A stretch of 64,000 nucleotides of DNA, taken from Desulfotomaculum nigrificans DSM 574 (lineage in GTDB: Bacteria > Bacillota > Desulfotomaculia > Desulfotomaculales > Desulfotomaculaceae). Location: the NCBI RefSeq assembly GCF_000189755.2, contig NZ_KI912183.1, forward strand, positions 560,257-624,256, written 5' to 3'. Shown here piece by piece: positions 46,489-55,939 of this stretch (positions are counted from its first letter, which is position 1; every line of letters begins with the position of its first letter). The notes beneath the pieces are model-generated. The model ran no database searches. It saw only the letters and a program-made list of their open reading frames with translations, and was not told where the DNA came from. A program made the position numbers and the translations under genes.

Positions 46489-47333
46489 TTATGTTTTGTT
46501 TTGCCGATTATTATTAGACTCGGCGGGTTGAGTGGTCTGTTCTACGGCAGGTGCAGGTTGAGCAACTGTTCCGTTAGGTTGCTGGATGGTAGGGTCTTGG
46601 GTTGATTCCTCTGGCTTGGGCTCGTTAACATACTTAATTCGAATATAAGTGTTATAAATTTTCTCTGGTTTGGCTATAACCCGGTGGTTAATTAGGGCCA
46701 GCATATATTCACGCCAGATGGGAGCTGCCAACCCGCCCCCCCATATAACCGTAAGTAGGACGGTTATTATTGTTTCCCACCCAGACAGTGGTGGAAAGTT
46801 TTTTGTTATAACCCACAAACCATAAACACCCACTATCGTCGGTGGTACCTGTTTTCCCCGCTTCGTTACCTGATATATTAGCCCCAGTACCGGTGCCTCC
46901 CCTGACTACCTCTAAAAGAATTTGTGTCATAACTTGAGCGGTATGCGGCTTAATAACTTGTCGTTGTTCCGGAGTATGCTGGTATAAGACTTGGCCAGCA
47001 GCATCTTTTACCGTTTTAATCATATATGGCTTGCTATATATGCCGACATGGGCAAAGGTGGCATAGGCAGCGGCCATTTCTAGGGGTTTAATGCCATAAT
47101 ACATGCCTCCTAAGGCAATGGCCAAGTTGGCATTACTATTGGTAAGGGAAGAAATACCAAACCGTTTTAAGTTTTCTGCTGTTAAATCTATGGTCTTCGA
47201 TGGCAATGATAGCTTGCTGCATTGGTTTTGATATTTTGTTTTGGGTTAATAAGGCCCAAAAAGCAATAATAACCAGTAATATAGAAATCTTTTCCAGACC
47301 CGTTAAATGATGTTTTCTTATTTCATGAGACAT
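46489..47333 (-). pseudogene. Penicillin-binding protein 1 (PBP1-type) pseudogene
   Basis: Three frame pieces form one wrecked bifunctional PBP. The start has a signal anchor and the first glycosyltransferase words (QQAIIAIEDHRF), then a deletion fuses it to the transpeptidase end (TAENLKRFG). AGKTGTTDDSGCLWFVGY holds the KTG active-site box. Near 46735-46742 a seven-G run shifts the frame, after which GGGLAAPIWREYML continues to the Pro/Gln-rich tail. Most of the glycosyltransferase and the SxxK and SxN boxes are missing, so it is not functional. Confidence 0.85.
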
Positions 47334-47423
47334 TTTTTCAACTCACAGGGTTAATTGGGCCGATTGGATTACAATACATATATTTCTTTGTGTAGTATAA
47401 ATTCCTAAAAGCAGCTTTAGTTG

Positions 47424-47454
47424 GCAGAAAAAAACCGGCCATGGGCCGGTTTTT
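47424..47454 (-). terminator. Terminator of the small membrane gene
   Basis: AAAACCGGCC pairs with GGCCGGTTTT around three bases; on the minus strand a T run follows. Confidence 0.8.
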
Positions 47455-47469
47455 ACAGAGCAAAGTTAA

Positions 47470-47583
47470 TTAAAGCGCCAGTTGAATGATAAATACGGTT
47501 CCTACCAAAGCAGCAAAAATGACTAACTCAACAACGGGACTTACAGCAAATACAGAAAATAAACCACAAAGGGCTCTCAGCAA
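47470..47583 (-). CDS. Small membrane protein, 37 aa
   Basis: Not previously listed as a long frame: TTG at 47583 follows AGGAGGTGTTCACC, the frame encodes 37 mainly hydrophobic residues (VFAVSPVVELVIFAALVGTV) likely spanning the membrane once, and a good terminator follows 16 bases after the stop. No family recognised. The tidy SD/terminator pair makes expression plausible. Confidence 0.6.
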   Translation of the reverse strand: MLRALCGLFSVFAVSPVVELVIFAALVGTVFIIQLAL

Positions 47584-47675
47584 GGTGAACACCTCCTAAA
47601 AGAAAAGGAAATTGACTAGTCTTTTAGGTAATAATATTCACCGAATTATTTTAATTTCCTTTTTAGCTCCCAGTG

Positions 47676-47978
47676 CTATAAGGCTTTATCTAAAATATTT
47701 TCTTCAATCCAATTTCTTAGCTCATGGTTAATTTTAAAAATACCATCCTTGGCTTTTACCCCCTGTTCTTCAAGGGCCTTTTTTAACAACTCCTCGGGGG
47801 GTTGCTGGTCTGTATGGTCGCATTTAACGGCATAGGGTGTAAATTTGTACAGTGCTAGCTTAGGGGTAGAATCCCAAACATCAATGACAAAGGTATAACC
47901 CTTCTCATTTGTTTTAAAATCGCTGCTAAAATCATAATCCCAATCGATCAATGCTTTAATGATGGGTAAAGTCTTCAT
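47676..47978 (-). CDS. Hypothetical protein, 100 aa
   Basis: A soluble alpha/beta protein (MKTLPIIKALIDWDYDF), no signal or membrane part, with a single CDH. AAAGGGGTTAATTCC precedes ATG. No recognised family. It stands alone on the minus strand beside the 211-aa divergent gene. Confidence 0.6.
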   Translation of the reverse strand: MKTLPIIKALIDWDYDFSSDFKTNEKGYTFVIDVWDSTPKLALYKFTPYAVKCDHTDQQPPEELLKKALEEQGVKAKDGIFKINHELRNWIEENILDKAL

Positions 47979-48136
47979 GGAATTAACCCCTTTCTAATGG
48001 TTTGTGAATTTTTTCATTCATACATCTTTTCAACGAAATCACTGAAAGTCCTGCAAATTTCGGAAGTTAAAAACAGCTGGTATTTCTAAAAACAAAGGGA
48101 ATACTAAAATCTATACCACTTAAGGAGGTACCGAGG

Positions 48137-48772
48137 ATGCCAGAACAAGAAAACAAGGTGGTAAATATTGACCAAGAAATTATTAATAAGCATACCGATA
48201 GCTTTGTGAATATAACGACAATCCTAGGAAGTTTATTGAAAAAGGATTTAGCCCGTTTCTCCTTTAATTATGATGAAAGCACCGTCACCTTAGATTCATC
48301 ACCAGAGGTCCTGGATGCTTTTGCCAATTATTCTCCTGACAAAGTACAATCAGTGATGGAAGAAATTGTGACCATTACTTTAAAATTGTTAGATAATCAG
48401 GAAGCCGCCTTACTTCAAGAGGCCGCAAATGAGGGTAAAACCACCCATATGATTTTACAGAAAAAAATTGAAGCCATAAAGAACAATATTGACCTTAAAA
48501 CCCTGCAAAATGGATATTACTTTTACCGTACCTGTATAGGTAATGTATTAGACCAGTTTATAGCCCAAAAGATTGTTAAGCCACCCAGCGGCCGGTTTCC
48601 GGCCATAGAAACAGCCATGATCAGAATTTCTGCCAAGGATAACCTTAATAATGGTAACAGCCAATCCATCAACTTTGAGTTATACCCGTATCAAATTGAT
48701 GACATTATTAATACTCTGTCTCAACTGAAGCAGGAATTTATAATCGAGGGTTCTCATTCAAAAAGCAGTTAA
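48137..48772 (+). CDS. Hypothetical protein, 211 aa
   Basis: A soluble protein, helical N-terminus rich in acid (IDQEIINKHTDSFVN) and a mixed C-terminus (VKPPSGRFPAIETAMI). TTAAGGAGGTACCGAGG precedes ATG. I do not recognise a family or catalytic motif. It ends with a strong shared terminator. Confidence 0.6.
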   Translation: MPEQENKVVNIDQEIINKHTDSFVNITTILGSLLKKDLARFSFNYDESTVTLDSSPEVLDAFANYSPDKVQSVMEEIVTITLKLLDNQEAALLQEAANEGKTTHMILQKKIEAIKNNIDLKTLQNGYYFYRTCIGNVLDQFIAQKIVKPPSGRFPAIETAMIRISAKDNLNNGNSQSINFELYPYQIDDIINTLSQLKQEFIIEGSHSKSS

Positions 48773-48797
48773 GCCCCCGGGCTTAACTGCTTTTTTA
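48764..48797. terminator. Shared bidirectional terminator
   Basis: AGCAGTTAAGCC pairs with GGCTTAACTGCT, followed by TTTTTT on the plus strand and a T run on the minus strand, serving the 211-aa gene and the glycosyltransferase. Confidence 0.9.
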
Positions 48798-49970
48798 CAA
48801 TAATACACTCTCTTGGTGTTTATCATGGGTGTATGATTGTAGTAATTGATGATAAAATGTCACCAGTTTAGCAGCACAGCGTTGGGATGAAATCTCCCCG
48901 GCATTGGCTATGGCCCGGCGGCCCAGTTGTTGTCTTACTTCAGGCTGGTCGATTAACTCCAACACTTGGTTGACGAAGGCCTCTTCATCATGGGGCACTA
49001 GGAAACCATCTTCCCCATGTATAACCATATCTGAAACGCCAAAGGAGTCTACTGCCACTACCGGTAGTCCGGCGGCTTTTGCCTCGCCAATAACAATTCC
49101 CTGGGTTTCGGTGACAGAACTAAAAACAAACAAGTCTGATCCATAGTAAGCCTTAATTAAATTTTCCCTGGTTAGCTTTCCTGTAAATGTTACTGCTTTA
49201 TCTAAACTGTGATCATACACATATCTTTTTAAGGTCTCAGCTTCGGGGCCCTCCCCCACTAATACCAATTTAAGTGGGTGGTTACTTCGGTTTAAAATCA
49301 GCTGAAAGCATTTCAGTAAAAAGAAAATGTTTTTTTCCTTACCTAGCCGGCCCACAAACAGTAATATAATGGTATCTGGTGCTATCTGGTAAGTATTACG
49401 TAGCCATTGCTTATCCCGGTGGGCGAATTCGGTCATCCTAATACCAGTGGGTAGATTTACTACTGGTGACGTAACTCCCATATCTTTAATATACTGGCCA
49501 ACTACTTTAGTGGGAGTTATAACTAAATCACAACGGTTGCAAAAGTCTACACACAACTTACGGGTAATGCCCCTACATAATTCCTGAGCAAAAGGTACGT
49601 AATGGGTATATTGATCATATAAAGTGTGATAGGTAAATACTAACGGCACCCCCAGTTCATTAGCTACCCTGGTCCCCAATTTACCCAGGATAAAGGGAGA
49701 ATGCACATGAACAATATCCAACTTATTTTCCCTCAGGAAATGCCTCAGCCTGGAGGTAAAGGGAACGGCCAAGTAAAACCCGTTATTGGTGGGGGTAGGT
49801 ACAGAAGGGAACCTAAAGACATTTTTTTCTGGTTCCGCCCCCGGGTAATTGGGCGCAAAAATAACCATCTCATGCCCCATTTTGCTGAGTTCTTCTTTAA
49901 AAGTTTCGATGGATCTGACCACGCCACTGATATATGGCTTATAGCTATCGGAAAAAACACCAATTCTCAT
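48795..49970 (-). CDS. GT4 glycosyltransferase (glycolipid type)
   Basis: 391 aa two-domain GT-B enzyme. The N-terminus RIGVFSDSYKPYISGVVRSI and the HVHSPFILGKLG segment, and the C-terminal sugar-nucleotide site VVAVDSFGVSDMVIHGEDGF with the EX7E region (FVFSSVTETQGIVIGEA), are those of diacylglycerol glucosyl- or mannosyltransferases. It likely makes membrane glycolipid. ATG at 49970 follows AAAGGAG by 8 bases. Confidence 0.82.
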   Translation of the reverse strand: MRIGVFSDSYKPYISGVVRSIETFKEELSKMGHEMVIFAPNYPGAEPEKNVFRFPSVPTPTNNGFYLAVPFTSRLRHFLRENKLDIVHVHSPFILGKLGTRVANELGVPLVFTYHTLYDQYTHYVPFAQELCRGITRKLCVDFCNRCDLVITPTKVVGQYIKDMGVTSPVVNLPTGIRMTEFAHRDKQWLRNTYQIAPDTIILLFVGRLGKEKNIFFLLKCFQLILNRSNHPLKLVLVGEGPEAETLKRYVYDHSLDKAVTFTGKLTRENLIKAYYGSDLFVFSSVTETQGIVIGEAKAAGLPVVAVDSFGVSDMVIHGEDGFLVPHDEEAFVNQVLELIDQPEVRQQLGRRAIANAGEISSQRCAAKLVTFYHQLLQSYTHDKHQESVLL

Positions 49971-50053
49971 AATATACACTCCTTTATTTAATAAAAAGTA
50001 TTAACAAAGGAGTGTAAAAATAATCCAGTTATCATAAGTAAATGGTTAATAAC

Positions 50054-50326
50054 CTAGTGTCTGGGGTTACTCTGTACTATTTTAATGGCATTTAATATGG
50101 CCGCTACAATCTGGGCCCGACCTCCTACCAAATCCATAGCTACCTTGGTATAAATCTCACCCTCATTGGTTACAACATAACGTGTTGGTAGATTATTTAA
50201 GGCAATGGCCATGGTATCCAACCGGCACCTGGCACAGGTACAAGTATTGGGGTTTTTTTCCTTGTATTTTTGAATTACGTCATCTACGGTTTCTTCCACC
50301 GTCAGTTCAATATAATTTCTAATCAT
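50054..50326 (-). CDS. ComFB family protein
   Basis: 90 aa with the ComFB pattern NYIELTVEETVDDVI, CTCARCRLDTMAIALN and LPTRYVV. The Cys cluster (C-x-C-x-x-C) probably binds zinc. ComFB is a late competence protein in Bacillus of unclear role; in cyanobacteria relatives bind cyclic di-nucleotides. ATG follows ACAGGGGGAAAAAG and lies just after pfkA. Confidence 0.8.
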   Translation of the reverse strand: MIRNYIELTVEETVDDVIQKYKEKNPNTCTCARCRLDTMAIALNNLPTRYVVTNEGEIYTKVAMDLVGGRAQIVAAILNAIKIVQSNPRH

Positions 50327-50346
50327 CTTTTTCCCCCTGTTAATGG

Positions 50347-51423
50347 TTAATCACCAAAGGATATGCCTATCTTTCTGGCAGCCTTAACCAGTTCACCGGC
50401 CGCATCCACTTTTCTGATTCCTTTGGCTATCTCAGAAAGGGCAATTGGTACAGTTTTTTCCCCTTCCAGTGATACAACATAACCGAACTTTCCTTGCATC
50501 ACCAGATCTATGGCAGCCACCCCATAACGGGTAGCTAAAATCCTGTCGTAAGGGGTGGGACTACCACCCCTTTGTAGGTGCCCCAGTACCGTAACCCTTG
50601 CTTCTATGCCGGTTCTTTGTTCTAATTCCTGGGCCACTACATTACCAATACCACCTAAACGGATGGGGTCAGTACTTTCTGCCACCACCTTTTGAACTAC
50701 CATATTTCCACCGGCAGGTTTAGCCCCTTCGGCGGCCACTACCAGACTAAAGCGTTTATTCTTGTTCAGACGATCCTGAATCTTGGCTACAATCTGCTCA
50801 TATCTAAAGGGTATTTCCGGAATTAAAATGACGTCTGCCCCTCCGGCGATACCCGCATGTAAGGCTATGTGCCCGGCATAGCGGCCCATTACTTCTAGTA
50901 CAATCACTCTATGATGTGACTCCGCCGTGGCATGCAGGCGGTCCAGTGCTTCGGTGGCAAAGGCGTAGGCGGTGTCAAAACCAAAGGTCTTGGCCTGCCC
51001 TACCGCCAGGTCATTATCAATGGTCTTTGGACATCCCACTACCGGTAATCCCTTTTGGGACAAATCATGGGCGATGGATAGACTGCCGTCTCCCCCGATG
51101 ACAATTAAGGCATCAGCATTTTTACGTATTATCTCGATGCATTCATCCGAGCGGTCGGCAAATTCACCAGGTGCCACCTGGTAGTGAAAAGGATTATCCC
51201 GGTTGGTGGTGCCTAAAATAGTTCCTCCCCTGGGTAATATACCGGATACAGCATCTTCGGTTAATGGCAGGAGTTTGTGTTCCATTACTCCTTTAAAACC
51301 ATCCCGGAAACCAATAACCTCAATCCCATATTCTCTAACAGCAGTCTTAACAATAGCCCTGATCACTGCGTTTAAGCCGGGGGCATCTCCACCACCCGTC
51401 AATACCGCTACTTTCTTTATCAA
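50347..51423 (-). CDS. pfkA: 6-phosphofructokinase
   Basis: 358 aa. Commits fructose 6-phosphate to glycolysis. VLTGGGDAPGLNAVIRA starts the fold; GGDGS binds the phosphoryl donor and PKTIDND holds the catalytic Asp. ATP enzymes usually have PGTIDND, pyrophosphate enzymes GGDDT with PKTIDND, so this one mixes the two signatures (G104, K124 in E. coli numbering) and the donor cannot be fixed by eye. I use TTG 51423, preceded by GGGGTGAT; GTG 51432 is the longer option. Confidence 0.9.
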   Translation of the reverse strand: MIKKVAVLTGGGDAPGLNAVIRAIVKTAVREYGIEVIGFRDGFKGVMEHKLLPLTEDAVSGILPRGGTILGTTNRDNPFHYQVAPGEFADRSDECIEIIRKNADALIVIGGDGSLSIAHDLSQKGLPVVGCPKTIDNDLAVGQAKTFGFDTAYAFATEALDRLHATAESHHRVIVLEVMGRYAGHIALHAGIAGGADVILIPEIPFRYEQIVAKIQDRLNKNKRFSLVVAAEGAKPAGGNMVVQKVVAESTDPIRLGGIGNVVAQELEQRTGIEARVTVLGHLQRGGSPTPYDRILATRYGVAAIDLVMQGKFGYVVSLEGEKTVPIALSEIAKGIRKVDAAGELVKAARKIGISFGD

Positions 51424-51535
51424 AAAGATCACCCCGGTTTCTTAATTTAACTTATTTTACCATAAATCTAAAGTAATAGGTATTATATTAGCACCTCATA
51501 CTAGAAATAAATTTTACATCAGGGAGGGTTACTAA

Positions 51536-51673
51536 TTGAAAAAGAAACCAACTCCTACCTTTGCTCCGGGAAATGACCGGTCGCTGGAGGAAAATGCAAC
51601 CAAAGAAGACAAGCAGATGGGAAATGTCACCAGGGTTACTACCCTATCCTATGATGAAGTGGACCCCAGTTAA
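51536..51673 (+). CDS. Small protein, 45 aa
   Basis: A short frame with TTG at 51536 behind GGGAGGG, highly charged (KKKPTPTF, EENATKEDKQ) and ending TRVTTLSYDEVDPS. A strong terminator follows 14 bases later. The good SD and terminator suggest a real gene. No family name can be given. Confidence 0.6.
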   Translation: MKKKPTPTFAPGNDRSLEENATKEDKQMGNVTRVTTLSYDEVDPS

Positions 51674-51687
51674 AAAGCCTAAAAATT

Positions 51688-51717
51688 AAAGGGTTGTTAA
51701 AAAGCAAACAACCCTTT
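51688..51717. terminator. Shared terminator of the 45-aa gene and UPF0182 gene
   Basis: AAAGGGTTGTT pairs with AACAACCCTTT (11 bp) around AAAAAGCA. It lies at the 3' ends of both convergent genes. Confidence 0.85.
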
Positions 51718-51726
51718 AATAGTATT

Positions 51727-54507
51727 CTATTGAGCTTTCTCCATCAACTTATTCAACACATCTTTAAGTTGATTTAATGATTGACCGTAACCGGCCCAGT
51801 CACCTGCTTTAAGTTTAGCCTGGGCATCATCGTACAGGCGGTTGGCTTCTCTAGCCAGTTCTTGTACGGAAGCTTGGGTTTCGGTGGGCCGTCCCGGTTG
51901 GTTAGCCTGGGGTGGTTGTCCCGGTGGCTGGGGCATGGTTAAGCCCACACCTTCACCAAAGATTCTTTGTAATGCCTGATCCAGGGTAGGTTCCATGACA
52001 ATTTTCTCACCGGCAGCCACGATTACCCGGCGCAGTTCTGGCATCTTGCTTTGTTCTGATTGTAAATAAAGCGGTTCTACGTACAGCAGTGAATCTTTAA
52101 CCGGAATAACCAACAGATTTCCTCTGATTACCGAAGACCCCCGCTGACCCCACAGGGATAGCTGTTGGGAAATGGTGGTATCCTGGTCAATCCTGGCTTC
52201 CACCTGCATGGGGCCATAAACCAATTCCTGCTTAGGAAATTCATAAACCAGCAATTTACCGTAGTTCTCCCCGTCAGAACGGGCAGCCATCCAGGCTACC
52301 ATGTTCTTTTTATTTTGGGGGGTAAAGGGCATAATCAATACATATTCGGGTTTCTGCTGGCCTGGTAAAACGGTAATGGTATAATAGGCCTCCATGGGTT
52401 TTTCTTCATTGCCCACCTTCTCCGAAGGTAGGGTCCATTTATCTTCCCGGTTATAAAATACCTGGGGATCATTCATGTGATACACGGCATACATACGGGA
52501 TTGGATTAAGAATAAATCTTCCGGATACCGTATATGACTCCTCAGGTCAGCCGGCATTTGGTCAATGGGCTTAAACATACCGGGGAATATTTTACTGTAG
52601 GTTTGAATTAACGGATCTTTGGAGTCGGCAATGTAAAAATGCACATCCCCGTTATAAGCATCCATGGTAACCTTCACCGCATTACGAATATAGTTGCTGC
52701 CACTCTTATCAAAGGGTTCCGAATAAGGATATTTATCGGTGGTGGTATAAGCATCCCATATCCAGGTAATACCACCCTGGGCGTTAATTACCGGGTAAGG
52801 GTCGCTATCATAACTTAAGAAAGGAGCTATTTTGGGAATCCTTTGTTTAATATTACGATAAAACAATACTTTACTATCGTTGGTAATGTCACTGGTTAAA
52901 AGTAATTTGTAATCGCCCAATGCCGCAGCAAATAAGAGTTTCCGGAAGATGGAGTTGATTTTAACTCCCCCATCACCATGATAGTGGGTATAAGCATTGC
53001 CGTCACCTTTAGGGTAATCAAACTCAGGGCTTTTTGTGTTGACAATAACATACCCATCATTGGATTCGCCGAAGTAAATTTCCGGTCTGGTTACCTTAAT
53101 ACTGGTAGAAGGCACCGGTGGAATATCCTTTAGGAAAAACTGGGGCAAACCCTCGGCGGAAACCTCATTAACCGGGCTCATGGCCACTCCATAACCGTGT
53201 GTGTATTTAAGCCGCTGGTTAATCCAGGTTTTGGCCTGTCCCGGCAGCTGATCCTGGTTCATCTCCCTTACTGCCAGCATTACCTGCCGGTAGTCCCCGT
53301 CAACTTGGTAACGGTCAATATCAATGTTTTTAAATTCATAGTACAGGCGCATTTCCTGTAACTGGCTGTAGGTTTGCTGCAGTGGTCGCCAATCCCAGAG
53401 CCGGATGTTTTCAATGGTATTAATATTTTCCTGTATATCACTAGCCTGTAAAGTCCGACCCGCTGGAAAACCCTGCCGTTGCACTTGATTTAGGTTATAG
53501 GCCTGTTGGGTAAACTTAATGTTATGAGCAATGTATGGAGCTTCCCGGGAAAACTCGTTGGGTAAAACCACAAACTTTTGCATCAAACCGGGATAGACAC
53601 CGCCCAGTAATACTGAGGTTACAATTAAGCCACCGATGGCATAAAGGGTAAGTTTAAAGCGTCTTAAGAACAAATTAACTACAATTATAGCTGCCGTTAT
53701 CAGCGAAAGAACGAACAATACCTTATAGGCCAATAAAGTGGCGTGGGTATCGGTGTATCCTGCACCATGGACGACTCCGCGGGGGGAATATAGCAGGTCA
53801 TATTGGTTTAACAGGTATCCCCAGGCCTTGAGCAGGAAGAACAAAGCGGCCAAGGCTGACAGGTGATACCGAGCAGTAGGAAAGCGAAAAATTTTGGTCA
53901 AACCACCTCGGGCAGTATCGGTGACCAGATAAACCACAGCCACCAAAAAGACACTGAGCAACACAGCAGAAGATAATAAATGATATACATATTCGTAAAA
54001 AGGTACGCTGAAAACATAAAAGCCGATATCTTTTTTAAAAATAGGGTCTACGGTACCAAAGGCAGTTTGTTTAAAATACTTAAATAGAACTACCCAATCA
54101 CCTGACACCGAAGTGCTATACAGAAAAGCAAGAACAAGGCTGACAGCAGTGAAGACAGCTGTCAGTCGACCGAGGGTAATATGTTCCCGCCAGTCACGTT
54201 GATTAATAATTATGATGTTATCGTCTTCCTGTTGAAAAGGACGAAATGGTTTAAAGGATTGGATAGCTTGCCAAACCGATTTTCTGGTTAACATCAGGTT
54301 CAGTAACAACCAGCCAAATATAAATAAACCCACTAACACCCTTAAACCGATTTCTGAAACCATACTGGTGATAAAAACCTGTGGGTACTTTAGATTCTTA
54401 AACCATAGCCAATCAACGTATAGTCCAGCCCCCCATCCCACCATTGTTAGGATTAAAAATATAGCCAAAACGGTTAGGCCAAGGGAAAACCGGGACCTGC
54501 GACTCAA
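51727..54507 (-). CDS. UPF0182 family membrane protein
   Basis: 926 aa. The first 330 residues hold about seven membrane segments, then a large extracytoplasmic domain of roughly 450 residues; the C-terminus is rich in Pro/Gln (PQPPGQPPQANQPGRP). This is the arrangement of UPF0182, widely present and uncharacterised. ATG follows GGAGGTGTTG. Function not known. A small zinc-ribbon protein gene follows in the opposite reading order 55 bases upstream of its start. Confidence 0.85.
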   Translation of the reverse strand: MSRRSRFSLGLTVLAIFLILTMVGWGAGLYVDWLWFKNLKYPQVFITSMVSEIGLRVLVGLFIFGWLLLNLMLTRKSVWQAIQSFKPFRPFQQEDDNIIIINQRDWREHITLGRLTAVFTAVSLVLAFLYSTSVSGDWVVLFKYFKQTAFGTVDPIFKKDIGFYVFSVPFYEYVYHLLSSAVLLSVFLVAVVYLVTDTARGGLTKIFRFPTARYHLSALAALFFLLKAWGYLLNQYDLLYSPRGVVHGAGYTDTHATLLAYKVLFVLSLITAAIIVVNLFLRRFKLTLYAIGGLIVTSVLLGGVYPGLMQKFVVLPNEFSREAPYIAHNIKFTQQAYNLNQVQRQGFPAGRTLQASDIQENINTIENIRLWDWRPLQQTYSQLQEMRLYYEFKNIDIDRYQVDGDYRQVMLAVREMNQDQLPGQAKTWINQRLKYTHGYGVAMSPVNEVSAEGLPQFFLKDIPPVPSTSIKVTRPEIYFGESNDGYVIVNTKSPEFDYPKGDGNAYTHYHGDGGVKINSIFRKLLFAAALGDYKLLLTSDITNDSKVLFYRNIKQRIPKIAPFLSYDSDPYPVINAQGGITWIWDAYTTTDKYPYSEPFDKSGSNYIRNAVKVTMDAYNGDVHFYIADSKDPLIQTYSKIFPGMFKPIDQMPADLRSHIRYPEDLFLIQSRMYAVYHMNDPQVFYNREDKWTLPSEKVGNEEKPMEAYYTITVLPGQQKPEYVLIMPFTPQNKKNMVAWMAARSDGENYGKLLVYEFPKQELVYGPMQVEARIDQDTTISQQLSLWGQRGSSVIRGNLLVIPVKDSLLYVEPLYLQSEQSKMPELRRVIVAAGEKIVMEPTLDQALQRIFGEGVGLTMPQPPGQPPQANQPGRPTETQASVQELAREANRLYDDAQAKLKAGDWAGYGQSLNQLKDVLNKLMEKAQ

Positions 54508-54561
54508 TCACAACACCTCCGCAAATTTAAGATTTATAACTGAGTTGGTTAGAGCAGGGAA

Positions 54562-54768
54562 CTACATTGGCTTAGTTCCTTTCATTTGGTCATCGGATTC
54601 TTTACGTAATTTTGCCTCACAAAGCTGGCAAAAAGATACAGACTTTTTCGGTTTGGGAATAAAGTCATCTTCCTCTTCCCAAGGGTCAACTTTTTCTTCA
54701 ATAACTATTACCCGGCCGCACATTATACAACGAACAGTCTTAGATTCCTTAGCTTCATTATTTTCCAT
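54562..54768 (-). CDS. Small zinc-ribbon-like protein, 68 aa
   Basis: A short, acidic protein with CIMC and CQLC pairs 40 residues apart that could make a zinc ribbon, and an acidic middle (DPWEEEDDF). ATG at 54768 follows GGGGGTGG. It stands just upstream of the UPF0182 gene and probably shares its transcript. No function assigned. Confidence 0.65.
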   Translation of the reverse strand: MENNEAKESKTVRCIMCGRVIVIEEKVDPWEEEDDFIPKPKKSVSFCQLCEAKLRKESDDQMKGTKPM

Positions 54769-54923
54769 TTCTGCCACCCCCGAAAATTGCCAAATTGGTA
54801 TATTGTTTAAATATTTCGTTCATTGGTGGCAAAAATCCTGCCTTTTATATACTTTTGTTCCCCTTCTCACAACCTATTTTTATATATTTACAATTTTAAC
54901 CAATCAGCACAGGTTATAGTCTC

Positions 54924-54954
54924 AAAAAATAAGGGCGGATGGTTGTTATCCGCC
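54924..54954 (-). terminator. Terminator of ddl
   Basis: GGCGGAT pairs with ATCCGCC; on the minus strand CTTATTTTTT follows. Confidence 0.75.
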
Positions 54955-54967
54955 GCTAGTTCATTAA

Positions 54968-55903
54968 TTATTTTTCCAGGGCCAGTTTGACTAATTTATC
55001 CACCAGTTGCGGGAATTCCATCCCGGCATATCTAGCCGCATCAGGAAATAAACTGGTGGCGGTCATACCCGGTAAGGTGTTTACTTCCAGGGCATATACT
55101 TCCGAGCCCTGCACCATAAAATCAACCCGGCCTAATCCCCGACAACCCAAAACCTGAAATGCTTTCACCGCCAGTTGCTTAATTTTATTTTGCGTTTCTT
55201 CCGGTAGTCTGGGGGGAATAATATGATCACTTATACCCGGGGTGTATTTGGCCTGGTAATCATAAACGCCGGTCACTGAGGTTATTTCAATCAGCGGTAA
55301 AGCCACCGGATCCTGGTTACCGAGAACCGAGGCTGTAACCTCCATGCCGGAAATAAATTTTTCAACTAGCACGTCCTGGTCATACTTTAAGGATTCTTCA
55401 ATGGCTGCCCCCATCTGCTCTGCCTGATGTACAAAGGATATTCCGATGGTTGAGCCCTGGGTGTTAGCCTTGACCACCGCAGGCAGCCCCACTAGGTCCA
55501 GCGCCTTTTTACAAGCATGATCCAGTCCCAAGTTAGATACTTCATTGCGGGTGATTACAGTGAAATCAGGTGTAGGAATACCCTCCAGCTTAAACAGTTT
55601 TTTAGTGGTAATTTTGTTTATCGCAATAGCGCTGGCCAACACACCGCTGCCGGTATAAGGTATATCCAATAACTCCAGCAATCCCTGGATAGTACCATCC
55701 TCACCATATTTCCCATGCAGGGCTAAAAAAGCCAATTCTATCTGATGCTGTTTGATTTGTTCAGCTATATCAAACCCCACGTCTATTTTTACCACATCGT
55801 AACCACAGTTTAACAGGGCCTGGTAAACAGCTTCACCACTTCTTAGGGAAACTTCTCTTTCTGCTGAACGGCCACCACATAAAACCCCTACCTTTAATGT
55901 CAA
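54968..55903 (-). CDS. ddl: D-alanine--D-alanine ligase
   Basis: 311 aa ATP-grasp enzyme for peptidoglycan precursors. CGGRSAEREVSLRSG is the opening signature, HGKYGEDGTIQGLLEL the substrate loop, and GCRGLGRVDFMV / EVNTLPGMT the metal-binding end. TTG at 55903 follows GAGGTGG; frame-open ATG at 55939 is too early. It is the usual Ddl, not a VanA-type. Confidence 0.94.
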   Translation of the reverse strand: MTLKVGVLCGGRSAEREVSLRSGEAVYQALLNCGYDVVKIDVGFDIAEQIKQHQIELAFLALHGKYGEDGTIQGLLELLDIPYTGSGVLASAIAINKITTKKLFKLEGIPTPDFTVITRNEVSNLGLDHACKKALDLVGLPAVVKANTQGSTIGISFVHQAEQMGAAIEESLKYDQDVLVEKFISGMEVTASVLGNQDPVALPLIEITSVTGVYDYQAKYTPGISDHIIPPRLPEETQNKIKQLAVKAFQVLGCRGLGRVDFMVQGSEVYALEVNTLPGMTATSLFPDAARYAGMEFPQLVDKLVKLALEK

Positions 55904-55939
55904 TTTATCCACCTCCCTCATGCTGACAATCAACACCAA

